Source: Paenibacillaceae bacterium
GTDB taxonomy: Bacteria > Bacillota > Bacilli > Paenibacillales > CANHGK01
Length of the DNA: 64,000 bases
Direction of reading: 5' to 3'
NCBI GenBank assembly: GCA_947460235.1
Contig: CANHGK010000006.1
Location: forward strand, 62,001 to 126,000
Shown here: one piece after another, positions 28,079 through 37,445 of the stretch
How the letters are laid out: the number at the start of each line of letters is the position of its first letter
Numbering within the stretch: the stretch's first letter is position 1
Translations under genes and position numbers: made by a program
The notes under the pieces: generated by a model
What the model was told of the DNA's origin: nothing
Databases searched by the model: none
The model's input: the letters and a program-made list of their open reading frames with translations, nothing else

Positions 28079-28092
28079 TGCAACCGTTTTCA
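28079..28092 (+). promoter_or_regulatory. cre (CcpA) operator candidate
   Basis: TGCAACCGTTTTCA matches the cre consensus TGWAANCGNTNWCA at all but one position. It lies about 30 bases after the predicted start of amylase transcription, where CcpA can act as a roadblock. A weaker match (TGAAAACGCTTTAC) is at 28048-28061. Glucose repression of amylase through CcpA is classical in Bacilli. Confidence 0.55.
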
Positions 28093-28120
28093 TCGACTCT
28101 CAAAAAAGTAGGTGTCCGTA

Positions 28121-30409
28121 TTGAAATCGTTTCGTAAGTTTGTGATGATGTTCCTCGCTATACTGATGATCAGTACCATGGTCTCCCCAGCTTTTGCCGC
28201 ACGCACGTCCATTTGGTATGATTCAGGTCGCCAAATCACAATTTATTATCAAGGCGAGTTTAATCAAACTTTTGCCTATTTTAGTACGAATGGCGTTAGT
28301 TGGACAGCGAAACCTGGGATTATCATGCAGAACTTGGGAGACGAAGCGGGTACACAGCGTTTGACTGTCCGTATCGGCCAATCCAAAGGTTTGTATATCG
28401 CATTTACTGATGGTGCAGGGAACTGGGATTTTGACTCAGATACCAAAGGGAAATCACGTTATTATTATGTGCCAGCTTCGTTCAATGTTGTAACGATTGC
28501 GAATGGCACGGTTACAAAAGGGAAATTATTCGATGTAATTGCTAAGAATCCTAACCTTCCAAAGGTGAATTCGACAAAGCCGTATGTTCCCTTCAATCCA
28601 AAACCGAATATTCAACCGAGCACACCGGTTCCGACAGCTGTTCCTGTAAAAACGGATGAGCCGACAGTGGTTCAAACTAATGTTCCTGTCATTACGAAAG
28701 CACCTACAGCAGCCCCGACAGCAACTCCTAAGGCACAGGTTGCTACCAATAGTAAGTTTACGTGGGACAATGCGAGTGTGTATTTTGTATTAACGGATCG
28801 ATTTGTCAATGGCGATACATCGAATGACAATAGCTATGGTCGTGAAATCGGTACAGATGGGAAACCAATTAGCGGTTTTAACCAACGCATTGGAACGTTC
28901 CATGGCGGAGACTTAAAAGGATTGACGAAAAAATTAAATGATGGTTATTTCACAGACTTAGGTGTGAATGCAATTTGGGTTACATCTCCTGTTGAACAGA
29001 CGCACGGCTGGGTGACAAGCGATCATTTCCGTTCCTACGCGTATCATGGATACTGGGCAATGGACTTTAGTGAAATTGATAAAAACATGGGTACAAAAGC
29101 TGAGTTCCAAGAATTCGTTGATACTGCTCATAAAAAAGGAATTCGCGTTGTCTTGGACGTTGTCATGAACCACGCGGGTTACAATACGATTCAAGATATG
29201 ACGGATTATGAATTTGGTGAAGTAATTGGCGATTGGAAAAGCTATTATTACGATTGTGCGCCAGAACAAGCGATTTATGACAATATCAGCAAATACTATG
29301 CTTATAATGATGCGAATAAATGGGGCAAATGGTGGGGCGCTGATTGGGTGCGCGCTGGATTGCCAGGTTATGAACAAGGCGGAAGTAATGATATTACGAT
29401 GAACTTGGCATACTTACCAGACTTCAAAACAGAATCAAGAAAAGAAGTTGGACTTCCTCCATTTTTACTTAAAAAATGGGGCTCGCAAAAAGACGCAAAA
29501 CTTGCTGAGTTGGATGCATACTTCAAATCAACAGGTAAACCGCGTACGGTTCGCAATTATTTAATTAAATGGTTAACGGATTATGTTCGCGATTATGGCG
29601 TAGATGGATTCCGTGTCGATACAGCCAAACATGTTGAGCTTGACGCATGGAAAGATTTGAAAACGGAAGCTTCCAAAGCATTGAAAGAATGGAAATCAAA
29701 AAATCCAACGAAGAAATTGGATGACTTAGATTTCTGGATGACTGGTGAAGTGTTTGACCATGGCGTTGGTCGTGATGCTTACTTTGATAATGGATATGAT
29801 TCATTAATCAACTTCCAATTCCAATCGATTCCAGACCGTTTGAACAGTATTGAATCGGTCTATGCAAACTATGCATCACAAATTAATGGATCACATAATT
29901 TTAATGCGTTATCGTATGTTTCTTCCCATGATAAGGGATTATACAACCGGAATAACTTGTTGAACGCAGGGACGGCATTGCTGTTAGCACCAGGCGGAAT
30001 TCAAATTTATTACGGGGATGAAAGTGGTCGACCGCAAGTCAATGCACCTAGTGATGAGAAAGCGCGCGGCGATATGAACTGGAGCAGCATGGATAAAGAT
30101 TTGTTGGCACATTGGCAAAAAATTGGTCAATTCCGTAACCGTCACGTATCTGTAGGTGGTGGTTCACACAAGCAAATCGAAAGTAGTCCATACACATTTA
30201 GTCGTTCGTACGATCGAAATGGAATGAATGACCAAGTTGTTGTCGCAATTGGTGCAGGGACAAATTCTTCAATAAGTGTAGGCGGCGTATTCGCGGATGG
30301 CACGAAAGTACATGAAGCATATTCCGATCAAACCGTCGAAATTAGTAGTGGTCACGCTTCATTAAACGGAATTAAAAACGGGATCGTCTTGCTTGAACTC
30401 GCACAATAA
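28121..30409 (+). CDS. Secreted GH13 alpha-amylase, MalS-like
   Basis: A secreted alpha-amylase of about 762 residues. TTG 28121 is preferred because AGGTG sits seven bases upstream; GTG 28112 lies inside that site. A signal peptide ends near SPAFA, then an N-terminal beta domain (about 28-135) that may bind carbohydrate, and a threonine/proline linker (about 160-205). The GH13 barrel has DVVMNHAG, GFRVDTAKH with nucleophile D500, acid E543 in GEVFD, and D604 in SSHDKG. The region around GYWAMDFSEIDKNMGT resembles E. coli MalS. It hydrolyses alpha-1,4 glucans outside the cell. Confidence 0.93.
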   Translation: MKSFRKFVMMFLAILMISTMVSPAFAARTSIWYDSGRQITIYYQGEFNQTFAYFSTNGVSWTAKPGIIMQNLGDEAGTQRLTVRIGQSKGLYIAFTDGAGNWDFDSDTKGKSRYYYVPASFNVVTIANGTVTKGKLFDVIAKNPNLPKVNSTKPYVPFNPKPNIQPSTPVPTAVPVKTDEPTVVQTNVPVITKAPTAAPTATPKAQVATNSKFTWDNASVYFVLTDRFVNGDTSNDNSYGREIGTDGKPISGFNQRIGTFHGGDLKGLTKKLNDGYFTDLGVNAIWVTSPVEQTHGWVTSDHFRSYAYHGYWAMDFSEIDKNMGTKAEFQEFVDTAHKKGIRVVLDVVMNHAGYNTIQDMTDYEFGEVIGDWKSYYYDCAPEQAIYDNISKYYAYNDANKWGKWWGADWVRAGLPGYEQGGSNDITMNLAYLPDFKTESRKEVGLPPFLLKKWGSQKDAKLAELDAYFKSTGKPRTVRNYLIKWLTDYVRDYGVDGFRVDTAKHVELDAWKDLKTEASKALKEWKSKNPTKKLDDLDFWMTGEVFDHGVGRDAYFDNGYDSLINFQFQSIPDRLNSIESVYANYASQINGSHNFNALSYVSSHDKGLYNRNNLLNAGTALLLAPGGIQIYYGDESGRPQVNAPSDEKARGDMNWSSMDKDLLAHWQKIGQFRNRHVSVGGGSHKQIESSPYTFSRSYDRNGMNDQVVVAIGAGTNSSISVGGVFADGTKVHEAYSDQTVEISSGHASLNGIKNGIVLLELAQ

Positions 30410-30443
30410 TCCATACTATAAATGCCCGATCAATTAACGATCA

Positions 30444-30471
30444 GGGAGGTCTGAACTCAGATCTCCCTTTT
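30444..30471 (+). terminator. Terminator after the amylase gene
   Basis: Arms 30444-30454 and 30457-30467 form an 11-bp stem with a tight loop, then TTTT. The downstream gene's AGGAGGAA begins a few bases later. Confidence 0.65.
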
Positions 30472-30495
30472 CTCACGCTTAGGAGGAAATTAACA

Positions 30496-31317
30496 ATGGC
30501 CAACAGAAAATCAGGGGCTACAAAACAAACGAAGACCCCAACGTACAACAATCGCTTCAAATCGAACAAACCGAAAATCGCATGGTACACGAAACCGGCA
30601 TTTGTCGTATTGGCATTTGTTGTGGTCGCGATTTTGATTGTGACGATCACAATGAATAAAAAGGATAGTGCTGCAACAACTGCTTCACAATCTACGCAAA
30701 CACAAGCAGGGCAACAAACGCAATCGGATTCGACACAAGTGGAAACTGACACCGCATCCTCTCAAACGAAACAAAAAAACAATGGTTATAGCAAAACTCC
30801 TGCAATGTCGATTGACACTACGAAGAAATACATAGCGACAATTAATACGACATTCGGTGCGATCGAAATTGAATTATTACCAAAAGTCGCTCCTAAAACA
30901 GTGAATAATTTTGTTTTTCTTGCAAAAGATGGATACTATAACGATATCGTTTTCCATCGTGTAGTCAAAAATTTCATGATTCAAACAGGTGATCCACTCG
31001 GTAGCGGTACTGGTGGTCCAGGTTATGAGTTCGAAGATGAGTTGGGTTCTGGTATTTCGTATGATTCAGGTGTTGTTGCGATGGCAAACGCAGGTCCGAA
31101 CACGAACGGTAGTCAATTTTTCATCTGTTCAGGATCGGATTGCAAAAATCTAGATAACATGCCGAATTACTCTATTTTTGGGAAAGTAATTAAAGGGATG
31201 GACGTAGTTGAAAAAATTCAAAGTGTTGACGTAGAAGCTGGTTCGAGTGGTGAAATGAGTTCGCCAAAATCACCGATCTCGATGAAAACAATCACGATTC
31301 AAGAAAATGCGCAATAA
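30496..31317 (+). CDS. Membrane-anchored cyclophilin-type peptidyl-prolyl isomerase
   Basis: A 273-residue protein with a basic cytoplasmic N terminus, one membrane helix (about 33-53), a Gln/Thr/Ser-rich spacer (58-95) and an extracytoplasmic cyclophilin domain (about 110-270). Core motifs VNNFVFLAKDGYYNDIVFHRVVKNFMIQTGDP, MANAGPNTNGSQFFI and FGKVIKGMDVVEKI are all there, so the isomerase should be active. It probably assists folding of exported proteins. It lies between amylase and hflX, breaking the hfq-hflX order of B. subtilis. Confidence 0.93.
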   Translation: MANRKSGATKQTKTPTYNNRFKSNKPKIAWYTKPAFVVLAFVVVAILIVTITMNKKDSAATTASQSTQTQAGQQTQSDSTQVETDTASSQTKQKNNGYSKTPAMSIDTTKKYIATINTTFGAIEIELLPKVAPKTVNNFVFLAKDGYYNDIVFHRVVKNFMIQTGDPLGSGTGGPGYEFEDELGSGISYDSGVVAMANAGPNTNGSQFFICSGSDCKNLDNMPNYSIFGKVIKGMDVVEKIQSVDVEAGSSGEMSSPKSPISMKTITIQENAQ

Positions 31318-31347
31318 ACGAAGTGAAGTGAACGGAGTGAATGTCGT

Positions 31348-32655
31348 TTGAAAGTACAAACGCATGATTTGGCAGAAATTAATGAACTGGCGATTTTGGT
31401 AGGTTTTCGCACGAAAAATGAAAAATTGACACCTGCTCAATTGGAATATTCGATGGAGGAAATGGTCCGTCTTGCAGAGACGGCAGGTGTAAAAGTGGCA
31501 GATCAAATCACACAAACAAAAGATTCAATTGACGCAGCTCTTCTCATCGGTAAAGGAAAAGCAGAAGAAGTGAAAGTGCTCGTCGATACGCATCAAGCGA
31601 ATGTTGTCATATTTGATCATGAATTATCTGGTGCGCAGGTGCGAAATCTTGAGAAAATTTTAGATGCCAAAATCATTGATCGTACGCAGTTAATCCTCGA
31701 TATTTTTTCACAACGTGCGCGTACGAGTGAAGGGAATTTACAGGTTGAACTAGCGCAGTTGAATTATTTGTTACCACGATTAAGTGGACATGGCGTAAAT
31801 TTATCTCGTCTCGGCGGGGGAATTGGAACGCGTGGTCCTGGTGAAACAAAATTGGAAACAGATCGCCGGCACATTCGTGATCGTATCTCTGATTTGAAAC
31901 ATCAATTAGAAGACGTCGTGCGGCATCGTCATTTGCATCGTGAACGACGCAAAAAAAATGGTGCGGTTCAAGTTGCACTTGTTGGATATACGAATGCTGG
32001 TAAGTCAACCTTACTTCGTCAAATGACGAATGCAGACGTACTCGTCGAAAATCAGTTATTTGCTACGCTTGACCCAACGTCACGTCACCTTGAGTTACCG
32101 GGTGGTAAAGAAATCATTTTGACGGATACCGTTGGGTTTATCCAGCAATTGCCGCATTCACTGATTGCAGCATTTCGTGCGACGCTTGAAGAAGTGTGCG
32201 AAGCGGATCTGTTATTACATGTCGTTGACAGTACGTCACCAATGATGGCTGAGCAAATTGATGTTGTTAATAAAGTGCTTGAACAACTTGGTGCACATCA
32301 AAAGCCTCAATTATTATTGTTCAATAAAATTGATGAATGTCCCGCGACTCGTTTCGTCGAGTTAAATGGTTACGGTGATTCAATTCGTATGTGTGCGTAC
32401 AATGAAAATGATTTGAATCGTCTCATGCAAATTGTTGAGAAAAATTTAAAGTCTGAGCGGACCTGGTTCAAAATTCCGATGGCGAATGGTGCGTTGCATG
32501 CACTAGTTCACCGCGTTGGAGAAGTAAAAGAACAACGGTTGGATGAAGAATATATTTATTATTTGGTTGAAATTGATTCAAATGTGTATCCTATGCATCG
32601 TGCACAGTTAGAAAATGTAATCGTTGCAGAGGCACCAGAGTTGGATGGTGAGTAA
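31348..32655 (+). CDS. hflX: Ribosome-associated GTPase HflX
   Basis: A 435-residue HflX GTPase. The N-terminal nucleotide-binding domain carries ALLIGKGKAEE and VIFDHELSGAQVRNLEK; RLGGGIGTRGPGETKLETDRR is the family signature. The G domain has GYTNAGKST (P-loop), LTDTVGFIQQLPH and NKID. HflX splits or rescues stalled 70S ribosomes under stress. TTG 31348 is seven bases after GGAGTGA. The next gene starts around its stop, as in B. subtilis (ynbA-ynbB). Confidence 0.96.
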   Translation: MKVQTHDLAEINELAILVGFRTKNEKLTPAQLEYSMEEMVRLAETAGVKVADQITQTKDSIDAALLIGKGKAEEVKVLVDTHQANVVIFDHELSGAQVRNLEKILDAKIIDRTQLILDIFSQRARTSEGNLQVELAQLNYLLPRLSGHGVNLSRLGGGIGTRGPGETKLETDRRHIRDRISDLKHQLEDVVRHRHLHRERRKKNGAVQVALVGYTNAGKSTLLRQMTNADVLVENQLFATLDPTSRHLELPGGKEIILTDTVGFIQQLPHSLIAAFRATLEEVCEADLLLHVVDSTSPMMAEQIDVVNKVLEQLGAHQKPQLLLFNKIDECPATRFVELNGYGDSIRMCAYNENDLNRLMQIVEKNLKSERTWFKIPMANGALHALVHRVGEVKEQRLDEEYIYYLVEIDSNVYPMHRAQLENVIVAEAPELDGE

Positions 32656-32656
32656 C

Positions 32657-33901
32657 GTGGATGGACAGTTATATGTGTGGGATGAACGGATTTCGCGAGC
32701 TGAGGAAGCGGTTCAATCTGCGTTTGCACGAATTGATCGAATTTCAGAAACGAATCAGATCAAGGTGATTCAGGCGTTTCAAGCATTTAAAGTTAGTGAT
32801 TTTCATTTTTCTGGTTCGACAGGATATGGATATAATGATTCCGGTCGTGAAACACTAGAAAATGTATATTCTCATATTTTCAAAACGGAGGCGGCGCTCG
32901 TACGGCCGCACTTCGCTTCTGGAACTCACACAATCGCTTGCGCCTTGTTCGGGAACGTCCGACCTGGGGAGCGATTGTTGTTTATCGGCGGAGAACCGTA
33001 CGATACCTTACAGAAGGTGATTGGTAAGGGAAATAGTCATACAGGATCGCTTCGTGAATGGGGAATTATCGTTGATATTATACCGCTACTGGAAGATGGT
33101 CATTTGGATTGGCCAAAAATTGAAGCATATTTTGCCGAACATCACGTGAAAATGGTAGCGATCCAGCGGTCTCGGGGGTATTCACTACGTCCAAGTTTGA
33201 CAATTGAAGTAATTCGCGGGATTACTGCTCGTGTGAAGCAATTGCAATCGGATACGATTATTTTTTGTGATAATTGTTACGGCGAGTTTTGTGAAACGTT
33301 GGAACCGACACAAGTTGGTGTTGATTTGGTTGCAGGTTCATTGATTAAAAATCCGGGTGGAGGTTTGGCGCCAACGGGTGGGTATATCGCAGGTAAAGCA
33401 GAGTTGGTGGAACAATCGGCCTATCGATTAACTGCGCCTGGTATTGGCGGTGATGTTGGGGCAACCATGAACCAAATGCGTCTTTTTTTTCAGGGTTTGT
33501 TTTTGGCACCGGTACTTGTGGGACAGGCAATAAAAGGTTCAATACTTGCTTCTCGGGTATTTGCAGATCTCGGAATCTCCACTTCACCTGCATGGGATGA
33601 TGTTCGAACAGATTTAATTCAAGCAATTCACTTTGGAGATGAGCATAAATTAATTAAATTTGTGCAAAGTGTTCAATATTCTGCCCCAGTTGATTCACAT
33701 GTTCGACCTGAACCGTGGGCAATGCCGGGTTATGAACATCCTGTAATTATGGCGGCGGGAACTTTTATACAGGGTGGAAGCTTAGAAATGTCTGCAGATG
33801 CACCAATTCGTACACCTTATGTCGCTTTTATGCAAGGTGGTCTGACATATTCTCACGTGAAATGGGCGATCAGCAAGGCGTTGATTACAATTACTGGATG
33901 A
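32657..33901 (+). CDS. ynbB: YnbB, PLP-dependent methionine gamma-lyase-like protein
   Basis: A 414-residue PLP-fold protein of the Met_gamma_lyase (aluminium resistance) family. RPHFASGTHTIACALFG, GGEPYDTL, CDNCYGEF and the lysine segment GSLIKNPGGGLAPTGGYI are the family blocks. The substrate is not established. GTG 32657 follows GGTGA by five bases and lies just after the hflX stop; longer starts at 32645/32648 would overlap hflX. It sits before glnR-glnA as in B. subtilis. Confidence 0.92.
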   Translation: MDGQLYVWDERISRAEEAVQSAFARIDRISETNQIKVIQAFQAFKVSDFHFSGSTGYGYNDSGRETLENVYSHIFKTEAALVRPHFASGTHTIACALFGNVRPGERLLFIGGEPYDTLQKVIGKGNSHTGSLREWGIIVDIIPLLEDGHLDWPKIEAYFAEHHVKMVAIQRSRGYSLRPSLTIEVIRGITARVKQLQSDTIIFCDNCYGEFCETLEPTQVGVDLVAGSLIKNPGGGLAPTGGYIAGKAELVEQSAYRLTAPGIGGDVGATMNQMRLFFQGLFLAPVLVGQAIKGSILASRVFADLGISTSPAWDDVRTDLIQAIHFGDEHKLIKFVQSVQYSAPVDSHVRPEPWAMPGYEHPVIMAAGTFIQGGSLEMSADAPIRTPYVAFMQGGLTYSHVKWAISKALITITG

Positions 33902-33924
33902 AATGATTAAAAACCTAACATTTG

Positions 33925-33953
33925 TTGACACTTCTACGAAAGATCGATACACT
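33925..33953 (+). promoter_or_regulatory. Candidate sigma-A promoter of glnR-glnA
   Basis: TTGACA (33925-33930), 17-base spacer, TACACT (33948-33953). It fits a promoter for glnRA. I see no convincing TGTNAN7TNACA GlnR box beside it. Confidence 0.6.
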
Positions 33954-34007
33954 TAATATGATCTTATACTTACACAAAAGAGACAAATGTGGGAAGGGTG
34001 ATGTTGG

Positions 34008-34427
34008 ATGTCAGACGACATTCGACGTAACATGGCGTTATTTCCAATTGGCATTGTGATGAAATTGACTGATCTTACAGCACGCCAAATCCGATATTAT
34101 GAACAGCACGGTTTAATTGAACCAACGCGTACCTCTGGTAATCAACGTTTGTATTCTTTTAATGACGTCGAACGTTTATTAGAAGTAAAAGCATTGATTG
34201 AAAAGGGTGTTAACATTGCGGGAATTAGACAAGTGCTCGCAAATGGTGGAGAAGGCAACACGGAGGCCGCGGTGTTAAGTACTACAACAGAGCGGAAAAG
34301 CCGTGAAATGACGGATACGCAATTACACCAAATGTTGAAACAGCAACTTCGCGCCGGTCGTCGTCCAGGGCAAGTATCACTAATTCAAGGTGAATTATCA
34401 CGATTTTTCCCGAAGAGGGGACTATAA
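34008..34427 (+). CDS. glnR: MerR-family repressor GlnR
   Basis: A 139-residue MerR-type regulator: winged-helix DNA-binding domain with GIVMKLTDLTARQIRYYEQHGLI and RLYSFNDVERLLEVKALIEKGVNI, then a C-terminal tail (GELSRFF) that in B. subtilis senses feedback-inhibited glutamine synthetase. Position immediately before glnA confirms the identity over TnrA. GGAAGGGTGATG provides the ribosome binding site. It represses glnRA when nitrogen is plentiful. Confidence 0.95.
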   Translation: MSDDIRRNMALFPIGIVMKLTDLTARQIRYYEQHGLIEPTRTSGNQRLYSFNDVERLLEVKALIEKGVNIAGIRQVLANGGEGNTEAAVLSTTTERKSREMTDTQLHQMLKQQLRAGRRPGQVSLIQGELSRFFPKRGL

Positions 34428-34439
34428 GGAGGATCCTTT

Positions 34440-35771
34440 GTGCCTGTATTAACAAGAGAAGATATTTTGCTTAGTGCAAAAGAAAATAAAGTTCGTTTCG
34501 TACGGTTACAATTCACCGATTTACTTGGTGCAATTAAAAATGTAGAAATTCCGGTTTCTCAATTAGAAAAAGCACTAGATAATAAGATGATGTTCGACGG
34601 TTCTTCGATTGAAGGTTACGTACGAATTGAAGAATCAGATATGTATTTGTATCCGGATATTAACACATGGGTGATTTTCCCTTGGGAAACGAAGGAGAAA
34701 GTTGCACGGCTCATTTGCGATATTCATTTGCCTGATGGATCACCATTTCCAGGAGATCCAAGAAATATTTTGAAACGTGCATTGCGTGACGCAGAACAAA
34801 TGGGTTTTACGGCATATAACGTTGGTCCTGAACCAGAGTTTTTCTTGTTCAAAACAGATGCTCAAGGCAACCCAACGCTTGAACTGAATGATCAAGGTGG
34901 ATATTTTGATTTTGCGCCGATGGATATGGGTGAAAACTGCCGCCGAGAAATCGTGGTAACGCTTGAAGAAATGGGTTTCGAAATTGAAGCTTCCCATCAC
35001 GAAGTAGCGCCAGGTCAACATGAGATTGATTTCAAATATGCGAACGCACTAAAAGCGGCAGATCGCATTCAAACGTTCAAACTCGTTGTCAAAACGATCG
35101 CTCGTGATCATGGATTGCATGCAACATTTATGCCTAAACCGTTGTTCGGTGTGAATGGTTCAGGAATGCACTGCCATCAATCATTATCAAAAGATAAACA
35201 AAATGCATTTTATGATGAAAATGATCGCCTAGGGTTGAGTCAAACCGCGAAATATTTCATGGCTGGTTTACTTCGTCATGCGCGTGGGTTTGCAGCGATT
35301 ACGAACCCTACGGTTAACTCATATAAACGTTTGGTACCTGGTTACGAAGCACCTTGTTATGTTGCATGGTCGGCAAGTAACCGCAGTCCGATGATCCGTG
35401 TCCCAGCTGCACGCGGATCAGGCACGCGAATTGAAGTTCGTAATCCAGATCCGTCGGCAAATCCGTATTTAGCATTAGCAGTCATGTTAAAAAGTGGCCT
35501 TGACGGTATTCGTAATAAAGAGCCATTGCCTATTCCAGTTGACCGTAACATCTATGTAATGTCCGAAGAAGAACGTGAAGAAAATGGTATACCTAGTTTG
35601 CCGTCATCTTTGAAAGAAGCGTTAGACGAATTAATTCGAGATGAAGTTGTTTGTGAAGCGCTCGGTGAACACGCATTAACTCATTTCTACGAATTAAAAG
35701 AAATCGAATGGGATATGTTCCGTACGCAAATTCATCCTTGGGAACGCGAACAATACATGACTTTATATTAA
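34440..35771 (+). CDS. glnA: Glutamine synthetase type I
   Basis: A 443-residue GSI-alpha type glutamine synthetase. It has [77 protein letters not shown] and [17 protein letters not shown]. The adenylylation site of the beta subclass is absent, as expected for Bacilli, where feedback control works with GlnR/TnrA. GTG 34440 follows AAGGAGG. It makes glutamine from glutamate, ammonia and ATP. Confidence 0.98.
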   Translation: MPVLTREDILLSAKENKVRFVRLQFTDLLGAIKNVEIPVSQLEKALDNKMMFDGSSIEGYVRIEESDMYLYPDINTWVIFPWETKEKVARLICDIHLPDGSPFPGDPRNILKRALRDAEQMGFTAYNVGPEPEFFLFKTDAQGNPTLELNDQGGYFDFAPMDMGENCRREIVVTLEEMGFEIEASHHEVAPGQHEIDFKYANALKAADRIQTFKLVVKTIARDHGLHATFMPKPLFGVNGSGMHCHQSLSKDKQNAFYDENDRLGLSQTAKYFMAGLLRHARGFAAITNPTVNSYKRLVPGYEAPCYVAWSASNRSPMIRVPAARGSGTRIEVRNPDPSANPYLALAVMLKSGLDGIRNKEPLPIPVDRNIYVMSEEEREENGIPSLPSSLKEALDELIRDEVVCEALGEHALTHFYELKEIEWDMFRTQIHPWEREQYMTLY

Positions 35772-35778
35772 AAAAATC

Positions 35779-35815
35779 TCGCACGCTGGCGATTCATTCG
35801 TCAGCGTGCGACTTT
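35779..35815 (+). terminator. Hairpin after glnA
   Basis: Arms 35779-35791 and 35799-35811 make a 13-bp GC-rich stem (one G-U pair) over ATTCATT. The downstream T-run is weak (CTTTG), while seven As precede it. Confidence 0.7.
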
Positions 35816-35838
35816 GTATCTATAGGAGTGTAACAATA

Positions 35839-36522
35839 ATGGAAGAACTTTTATATCAACATTCGCCTAAGCGGGTTTTGATTATTACTGCGGTCGAGCG
35901 TGAACGTGATTCGGTCATCCATGGTATTGATCGTGGTAGGTCAGGTTCAGGCTGTGAATTTACAATTATTTCAGGCGGTGTCGGTCCGGTTGCAGCATCA
36001 GCATCAACCATGAAGGCAATTATGGAACACGGACATTTCGATATAATCATCAATATGGGAATCGCTGGCGGTTTTGGTGTGCAGAACGGTTCTGTAGTAT
36101 TTGCTGATCGGATCATATTTGCCGATCTGGGCGTTGAAGACAAACAAGGATTTGTACCAATGCCAACACTTGGATTCGGGAAAAATACCTTGAAAACAGC
36201 AAGTTATTGGCATGATTTGATCGTAGCTCGTCTATCAAAATTAGATGTTGTTATTCACGAAGGTACCGTATTGACGGTTTCCACGGTAACCGGAACTGAA
36301 GAATCGGCAAACAAATTAAAATCGTTATATCCATTAGCGATTGCCGAGGAGATGGAAGGATTCGGTGTGGCCTTTGCTGCAGACTTAATGGGCATTCCTA
36401 TGCTCGGCATTCGTTCAATTTCAAATCAAGTCGGTCCGCGTGATCGGGATTCATGGGAAATTGATTTGGCGATGAGTTGTTTAACCGTAGTAGGCCAATC
36501 GATCGCGGAGGTTATGCGATGA
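35839..36522 (+). CDS. mqnB: Futalosine hydrolase MqnB
   Basis: A 227-residue nucleoside-phosphorylase-fold enzyme. VLIITAVERERDSV, SGGVGPVAASAST, NMGIAGGFG, DLGVED and AEEMEGFGVAFAA match futalosine hydrolase, which releases hypoxanthine from futalosine to give dehypoxanthine futalosine in the alternative menaquinone route. ATG 35839 has AGGAG ten bases upstream; the frame extends to 35806 through the glnA hairpin. It overlaps mqnD by ATGA, which strengthens both calls. Confidence 0.93.
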   Translation: MEELLYQHSPKRVLIITAVERERDSVIHGIDRGRSGSGCEFTIISGGVGPVAASASTMKAIMEHGHFDIIINMGIAGGFGVQNGSVVFADRIIFADLGVEDKQGFVPMPTLGFGKNTLKTASYWHDLIVARLSKLDVVIHEGTVLTVSTVTGTEESANKLKSLYPLAIAEEMEGFGVAFAADLMGIPMLGIRSISNQVGPRDRDSWEIDLAMSCLTVVGQSIAEVMR

Positions 36523-37355
36523 AAATTGCAATTTCACCATGTCCGAATGATACATTTATTTACCATGCGTTAATTCATGGACTCGTTGAAGGGACGCCGC
36601 AAATTAACGTTGAATTTGCAGATATTGATCGGACAAACGAGTGGGCGAAGTCCATCAATGGACCTGATTTAATTAAAGTTTCATTTGGTGCTTTGCCATT
36701 TGTACATGGAGATTATCAATTTATTCCTTGCGGCGGTGCGTTAGGAAAAGGTTGTGGTCCGCTAGTCGTTACGAGAGATGGCAGTGAGCATGTATCATTC
36801 ATCGGAAAAACCGTTGCCGTTCCAAGTTTGAAATCGACGGCATATTTACTGTTTCGGCTATGGGTAAAGCAAAATCATTTCGAAGATGAATTAAAAATCG
36901 TTGTCATGCCATTTCATGAAATTATGCCTGCAGTTGCTCGAGGTACGATTGATGCGGGTTTGGTTATCCATGAGGCGAGGTTCACATATCAAGACTATGG
37001 TCTTAAACAAGTGGTAGACTTAGGAGATTGGTGGGAACGAGACACCGGGAATCCAATACCGCTAGGTGCCATATTGGTTAAAAAATCATGGGATCCCTTA
37101 CGAGTTACCGAGTGGATTCAAGCTTCACTTCGTTATGCTTGGGATCATCCGGATGCATCCAAAGATTTTGTAATCCAAAATGCCCAAGAAATGAGTCCAG
37201 ATGTCGTCAAATCGCATATTCAGTTGTATGTGAATGAGTACTCCTATGATCTTGGAAAGACTGGATTCGAAGCGATACGAATCTTATTGAAACGTGCGCT
37301 AGATGCCGGTGTATTCGAACAATCAAATTCGTTATTAACTTCGTTTCTCGACTAA
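36519..37355 (+). CDS. mqnD: 1,4-dihydroxy-6-naphthoate synthase MqnD
   Basis: A 278-residue MqnD of the periplasmic-binding-protein-like fold. The N-terminal MKIAISPCPNDTFIYHALIHG and GGALGKGCGPLVV, plus ARGTIDAGLVIHEARFTY, are diagnostic. It converts cyclic de-hypoxanthine futalosine to 1,4-dihydroxy-6-naphthoate. ATG 36519 overlaps the mqnB stop by four bases. mqnA, mqnC and mqnE are not in the window and should lie elsewhere. Confidence 0.95.
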   Translation: MKIAISPCPNDTFIYHALIHGLVEGTPQINVEFADIDRTNEWAKSINGPDLIKVSFGALPFVHGDYQFIPCGGALGKGCGPLVVTRDGSEHVSFIGKTVAVPSLKSTAYLLFRLWVKQNHFEDELKIVVMPFHEIMPAVARGTIDAGLVIHEARFTYQDYGLKQVVDLGDWWERDTGNPIPLGAILVKKSWDPLRVTEWIQASLRYAWDHPDASKDFVIQNAQEMSPDVVKSHIQLYVNEYSYDLGKTGFEAIRILLKRALDAGVFEQSNSLLTSFLD

Positions 37356-37370
37356 CTAATTTGGAATCAA

Positions 37371-37436
37371 AAAAATCTCAATGTTCTTCGAACAATTGCC
37401 TTGATGGCAAGTGCTCGTTAAACATTGAGATTTTTA
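37371..37436. terminator. Bidirectional terminator between mqnD and lexA
   Basis: AAAAATCTC...GAGATTTTT arms (about 37372-37385 and 37421-37435, one bulge) enclose an inner hairpin TTGCC/GGCAA. A- and T-runs on both outer sides allow termination of the convergent mqnD and lexA transcripts. Confidence 0.75.
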
Positions 37437-37445
37437 TAATAGTTG

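Noticed and set aside
33901-34007. GlnR/TnrA box TGTNAN7TNACA upstream of glnR
   Set aside because: Only half-sites (CTAACA, TTACA) occur; none has the full spacing.
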